The notes under the pieces: generated by a model
What the model was told of the DNA's origin: nothing
Seen by the model: only the letters and a program-made list of their open reading frames with translations
Database searches by the model: none
Shown here: positions 6,528 through 9,527 of the stretch, piece after piece
Layout: every line of letters starts with the position of its first letter
How positions within the stretch are numbered: position 1 is the first letter of the stretch
Assembly: GCA_029056365.1 (NCBI GenBank)
Contig: JAIDBM010000113.1
Span: 1-9,527 of the forward strand
Length of the DNA: 9,527 bases
Origin: Muribaculaceae bacterium
Lineage (GTDB): Bacteria; Bacteroidota; Bacteroidia; Bacteroidales; Muribaculaceae
Reading direction: 5' to 3'
Program-made: the position numbers and the translations under genes

Positions 6528-8377
6528 GCAGGGGTGTTTACAGTATTCGCGCTCTGCATCTCCACCAGACGCCTGTAATGGCCGTTGATTGCCATGAGCT
6601 GGTCGTGGGTGCCTTGTTCCACAATCCGTCCTTCATCAAGCACACATATGATGTCGGCGTTGCGGATAGTGCTCAGCCTGTGTGCGATTACCAGTGTGGT
6701 GCGGTTGGCCATAAGTCTGTCGAGCGCCTGCTGCACAAGTTTCTCGCTCTGGGTGTCGAGGGCCGATGTGGCCTCATCGAGAATGAGCAGAGGCGGATTC
6801 TTGAGTATCGCCCGGGCAATGCTCACCCGCTGACGCTGGCCTCCGCTGAGACGGCATCCCCGGTCGCCGATATTGGTGTCGTAGCCATCGGGGGTCTCCA
6901 TAATGAAATCGTGAGCGTTTGCAATGCGGGCGGCACGTTCCACATCCGCGCGTGTGGCGCCCTCCACTCCGAAGGCTATGTTGTTGAAGAAAGAGTCGTT
7001 GAACAATATCGCCTCCTGGTTCACATTTCCCATCAGCGACCGCAGGTCGTGTACTCTGAGCTTACGTATGTCTGTTCCGTCGATGCTTATCGAGCCTGAG
7101 CCCACGTCATAAAAGCGCGGAATCATGTCGGCGAGCGTGCTTTTTCCGCTGCCCGACTGCCCCACAAGCGCCACAGTGGCGCCGGCCGGAATAGTAAGAT
7201 TTATGTCGCAAAGCACCGGTCGGCTGTCATCGTAGCTGAAATTCACCCCTTTAAGCTCTATGGCGTTATTCAAGGCAGGCAACTGCGACGGCTCGGCCGG
7301 ATCGGCGATAGGATTGCGGGTGGAGAGAATCTTGTCTACCCTCTCCATCGAGGCAAGGCCTTTCTGTATGGCATACATGGCCTTGCTGAGGTCTTTAGCC
7401 GGATTGATTATGCTGTAGAACATAATCATATAGTAGATAAACGAGGCGGCCTTCATGCCCGAATATCCGCCGAGAATAAGCGAACCACCGAACCACAGCA
7501 CTATGGCAATGGCAGTGGTGCCGAGAAGCTCGCTCATCGGATGCGCGAGCGCCTGCCGTCGTGCCACCTGATTGCTCAGACGATAGAAGCGCTGGTTCTC
7601 GTTGCGGAAACGGCGCTGTACTTTATCTTCGGCATTGAACGCCTTTATTATGCGCAGTCCGCCAAGGGTTTCCTCGATATTGCTCATGAGCACTCCCCAC
7701 TGGTTCTGCGCCTGCAGCGATGTGCGTTTCAGCCGCTTGCCCACCTTGCCCATGGCCATTCCGGCTATAGGCAGCAGCACAAGCACAAACAGTGTAAGCT
7801 GCCACGAAATGGCAATCATCGCTCCAAGGCAGCATATGATCATTACCGGATTCTTGAACATCATGTCGAGCGACGACATTATGGAGTATTCGATTTCGGC
7901 CACATCGCCGCTCATCCTCGCCATCACATCGCCTTTGCGTTCCTCTGTAAAGAAACCTATGGGCAAGCGGGTTATCTTGTCGTAGACCCAGTTGCGCAGG
8001 TCGCGCACAATTCCCGAGCGCAGAGGTATTATGCAGTAGCTGCTCATGTATGTCGCGCCGGTTTTCAGCATCGTCATCACCACAAGGGCAAGCGCCAGCC
8101 AAGCCAGCGTGGCACTGGCTCCCTGTGTGGCTATAAGCTGCTGGGTATAATAGTAGAAGTTGTTCACAAGCACATCCTTGAGCGAATTGCCATGGCCAAG
8201 CGACATGTAGCTGTACACGTCTTCCCTTATCTGGAAAAGCATTTCCAGTATCGGAATAATAAGCGCGAACGAGAATAAGGTGAGTACGGCCGCCAACAAA
8301 TTGAAAACGATATTGAGCGCCAGATATTTCTTATACGGAGGCACAAACCGCCTCAGCAACTTGAACAATTCTTTCAT
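6524..8377 (-). CDS. ABC exporter, fused membrane and ATPase domains, MsbA-like
   Basis: This 617-residue half-transporter is expected to act as a homodimer in the inner membrane, using ATP to export a lipid or other hydrophobic substrate. The membrane domain covers roughly 1-345, with hydrophobic segments near 20-45, 90-112, 175-205 and 285-325. The nucleotide-binding domain follows, with Walker A GQSGSGKST (406-414), Q-loop NVNQEAILF (451-459), signature LSGGQ (510-514), Walker B LLILDE (530-535), D-loop SALD (538-541) and switch histidine H566. Architecture and length match the MsbA/lipid flippase group and related multidrug exporters, but the sequence alone does not identify the substrate. 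The start overlaps the DUF4919 stop (ATGA) and the stop overlaps the recF start (ATGA), indicating translational coupling on both sides. Confidence 0.93.
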   Translation of the reverse strand: MKELFKLLRRFVPPYKKYLALNIVFNLLAAVLTLFSFALIIPILEMLFQIREDVYSYMSLGHGNSLKDVLVNNFYYYTQQLIATQGASATLAWLALALVVMTMLKTGATYMSSYCIIPLRSGIVRDLRNWVYDKITRLPIGFFTEERKGDVMARMSGDVAEIEYSIMSSLDMMFKNPVMIICCLGAMIAISWQLTLFVLVLLPIAGMAMGKVGKRLKRTSLQAQNQWGVLMSNIEETLGGLRIIKAFNAEDKVQRRFRNENQRFYRLSNQVARRQALAHPMSELLGTTAIAIVLWFGGSLILGGYSGMKAASFIYYMIMFYSIINPAKDLSKAMYAIQKGLASMERVDKILSTRNPIADPAEPSQLPALNNAIELKGVNFSYDDSRPVLCDINLTIPAGATVALVGQSGSGKSTLADMIPRFYDVGSGSISIDGTDIRKLRVHDLRSLMGNVNQEAILFNDSFFNNIAFGVEGATRADVERAARIANAHDFIMETPDGYDTNIGDRGCRLSGGQRQRVSIARAILKNPPLLILDEATSALDTQSEKLVQQALDRLMANRTTLVIAHRLSTIRNADIICVLDEGRIVEQGTHDQLMAINGHYRRLVEMQSANTVNTPA

Positions 8378-9114
8378 TCTTCGTCAGGGTGCTTTATATA
8401 ATATTGTTCGAGCATCGGAGCAATGTCGAAATAGTATTTCTGTGTCTTGGCGTCTTTCTTCCCGGCCTGACGGCCGTCGAGCACATCATAGGCCGGCTCC
8501 ACGAAACTATGGCCGGTAGAAACTATTCCTGACAGATTGAGAAAGTCGTATTCGTGCCTGGGATATACCACCACCCACGCGTTTTCGGCATCGGCGCCTG
8601 TGCCGCTACGCGCTATCACCTTCAGCAGATGGTTGAGTTTATACTGCCATATCCGCGACAGATCGTACTTGCCGTTCTGCTCGTACACATATATGATATT
8701 GGTGAGCTGCTGGAGGTCCACCGGATTATCGAGTATAGCCGCGCGGGCATACTCAAGTATGCGGCTTCTGTCGCTCCGGTTTTTGTCGGGCTTGGCGTAA
8801 AGCACTCCGAGTTCCTTTAACTCGGCTTCGTTCAGCGGTTTGCGATACGGGTCGTAGTCTTCCTGAAACAGAGTGCCGTAGTAGAAATACTGAAAATCAA
8901 CACTCTGCATTGTGGTGTCGTTTGCCAGAAACTGCTTTAAAAGCCTCGGATAATAATAGGGCGATTTCGGATCGCACGATGCCTGGCGTATGGAGTCGAG
9001 TGCCGGACGGCCGATACTGCCGTTCTCACTCTTGCCGCCTTCGGCTGCACTACCGTGGATTGAAAAAATTATTAAAGAAAGTAAAGCGAATATAATGTTT
9101 CGTATATGGCTCAT
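8374..9114 (-). CDS. Secreted DUF4919 domain protein
   Basis: This is a 246-residue protein of the Bacteroidetes family DUF4919, whose function is unknown. Residues 1-24 look like a signal peptide: a short polar start, IIFALLSLIIFSI, then GSAAEG, with likely cleavage after SAA near 24. The family-like part includes SPYYYPRLLKQF (51-62), DTTMQSVDFQYFYYG (66-80) and QEDYDPYR (84-91). Then come a helical middle (about 95-170) and VYPRHEYDFLNLSGI (183-197). No catalytic motif is evident, and residues 210-246 are charged. I expect a periplasmic or surface-facing protein. It is the first gene of the five-gene operon, with a promoter at 9188-9219 and its stop overlapping the ABC exporter start. The context suggests an envelope role linked to the exporter, which is inference. 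Confidence 0.85.
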   Translation of the reverse strand: MSHIRNIIFALLSLIIFSIHGSAAEGGKSENGSIGRPALDSIRQASCDPKSPYYYPRLLKQFLANDTTMQSVDFQYFYYGTLFQEDYDPYRKPLNEAELKELGVLYAKPDKNRSDRSRILEYARAAILDNPVDLQQLTNIIYVYEQNGKYDLSRIWQYKLNHLLKVIARSGTGADAENAWVVVYPRHEYDFLNLSGIVSTGHSFVEPAYDVLDGRQAGKKDAKTQKYYFDIAPMLEQYYIKHPDEE

Positions 9115-9187
9115 GAAAATGTGCTTTATTGGAGGATAAAAAGCGGTTTAAAAGGCCTTTTTTTGCCTTCTGACCACTCATATGCCA

Positions 9188-9219
9188 CAAATTTACTAAA
9201 TTTTCGCGGCATAGACAAA
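9188..9219 (-). promoter_or_regulatory. Promoter of the DUF4919-to-lysozyme operon
   Basis: On the minus strand TTTG (9219-9216), a 20-base spacer and TAAATTTG (9195-9188) form a full match to the Bacteroidetes -33/-7 consensus. Transcription should begin near 9183, giving a leader of about 70 bases. The leader contains a 12-bp palindrome, AAAAGGCCTTTT (9150-9161). No comparable promoter is seen at the later, overlapping gene junctions, supporting one transcript for all five genes. Confidence 0.75.
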
Positions 9220-9317
9220 TTTTGCCTCCGGGCATCCGCCCCCCCCGTTCAGAGTGCCCCGGAACAGACACGCCAGAGACATCGCGGCCACGCCCTGCTC
9301 ATACGCGCAACAAGCTC

Positions 9318-9330
9318 GCTGACAGTCAGC
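9318..9330. promoter_or_regulatory. Perfect inverted repeat upstream of the divergent gene, candidate operator
   Basis: GCTGAC (9318-9323) and GTCAGC (9325-9330) are perfect 6-bp arms around a single A. The repeat ends three bases before the -33 box of the plus-strand promoter. A second short palindrome, TTGCGCAA (9335-9342), overlaps that -33 box. Both positions suit binding by a dimeric regulator, but no regulator gene is in view. The rest of the 9220-9333 spacer contains a run of eight C (9239-9246) and no gene I can support. Confidence 0.4.
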
Positions 9331-9333
9331 CGA

Positions 9334-9365
9334 TTTGCGCAACTCAGAAATATTTGCTAATTTTG
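9334..9365 (+). promoter_or_regulatory. Promoter of the divergent gene at 9370, apparently leaderless
   Basis: TTTG (9334-9337), 20 bases, then TAATTTTG (9358-9365) match the Bacteroidetes -33/-7 consensus exactly, including spacing. The ATG at 9370 lies only four bases after the -7 box. In this promoter class the -7 element is centred about seven bases before the start of transcription, so the transcript should begin at or within a base or two of the A of the ATG. Confidence 0.7.
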
Positions 9366-9369
9366 GGGC

Positions 9370-9527
9370 ATGAAAAGGACAACCCTCGCCGCTCTCTCGA
9401 TTGCGGCGGCTATAAGCAGCGCAGCCTCAACTCCCGCTCAGATTGGCTATTCGGCGTCGCTGGAGATGAACGCCTCCAGCGGCAGGACAGCGCCTTATAT
9501 GATCGGTTCATGGAAAAACGGCCGCAA
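9370..9527 (+). CDS. N-terminus of a secreted, possibly Wzi-like outer-membrane protein (partial)
   Basis: Fifty-two codons are visible before the window ends. MKRTTLAALSIAAAISSAAS is a textbook signal peptide, with likely cleavage after TPA near residue 23. The mature start, QIGYSASLEMNASSGRTAPY (24-43), resembles the first strand of Bacteroidetes capsule-assembly Wzi-family beta-barrels. These often begin with an aromatic residue, alternating Ser/Ala, then SSG and a Pro-aromatic pair. That comparison is from recall and rests on few residues, so the safe call is an exported protein. The ATG is fixed by the signal peptide and sits right after the -7 box. The gene diverges from the operon at 9114 across a 255-bp spacer. 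Confidence 0.7.
   Translation, partial: MKRTTLAALSIAAAISSAASTPAQIGYSASLEMNASSGRTAPYMIGSWKNGR

Noticed and set aside
9150..9161. AAAAGGCCTTTT palindrome as an operator or attenuator
   Set aside because: It lies in the operon leader, but the palindrome is short and low in complexity and has no loop. This is too weak to call regulatory.
9050..9271. 73-codon minus-strand ORF overlapping the DUF4919 start
   Set aside because: It spans the operon promoter and overlaps the signal peptide in another frame. The product is low in plausible protein features.

Overview
The window looks like chromosomal DNA from a gut-type Bacteroidales bacterium, plausibly of the Muribaculaceae. Three promoters fit the Bacteroidetes pattern (-33 TTTG or TTG, about 20 bp, -7 TAnnTTTG). 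No gene has a convincing Shine-Dalgarno site. The protein families (DUF4919, short DUF721/DciA-like, homodimeric pyruvate:ferredoxin oxidoreductase, a likely Wzi-type barrel start) also fit. The genus-level assignment is inference.

Layout. Positions 1-646 are almost gene-free. They hold a decayed 57-codon tail of an AAA/DUF4143-type ATPase gene, preceded by two matching inverted repeats and surrounded by short direct repeats. A hairpin and the terminator of the next gene follow. Positions 647-4225 (minus) carry nifJ, a complete pyruvate:ferredoxin (flavodoxin) oxidoreductase with its own promoter and terminator. Positions 4424-9114 (minus) carry a five-gene operon, read from right to left: a secreted DUF4919 protein, an MsbA-like ABC exporter, recF, a short DUF721 (DciA-like) protein and a membrane-anchored GH25 lysozyme. 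Every junction in the operon is a start/stop overlap (ATGA three times, then TGATG), so the genes are very likely co-transcribed and translationally coupled. A divergent gene starts at 9370 (plus) and runs off the window. It encodes a signal peptide and resembles the start of Wzi-like outer-membrane proteins.

How the genes fit together. RecF and the DciA-like protein belong to DNA replication and repair. The exporter, the lysozyme and perhaps the DUF4919 protein belong to the cell envelope. The operon therefore links chromosome maintenance to envelope work, but the sequence does not show a functional link. nifJ is a separate central-metabolism unit, making acetyl-CoA and reduced ferredoxin in an anaerobe.

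I do not see a clear undescribed defence or mobile system. The most unusual items are the ATPase-gene remnant with its paired inverted repeats, the tightly overlapped mixed-function operon, an apparently leaderless divergent gene with palindromes at its promoter, and an extra cysteine cluster in NifJ.
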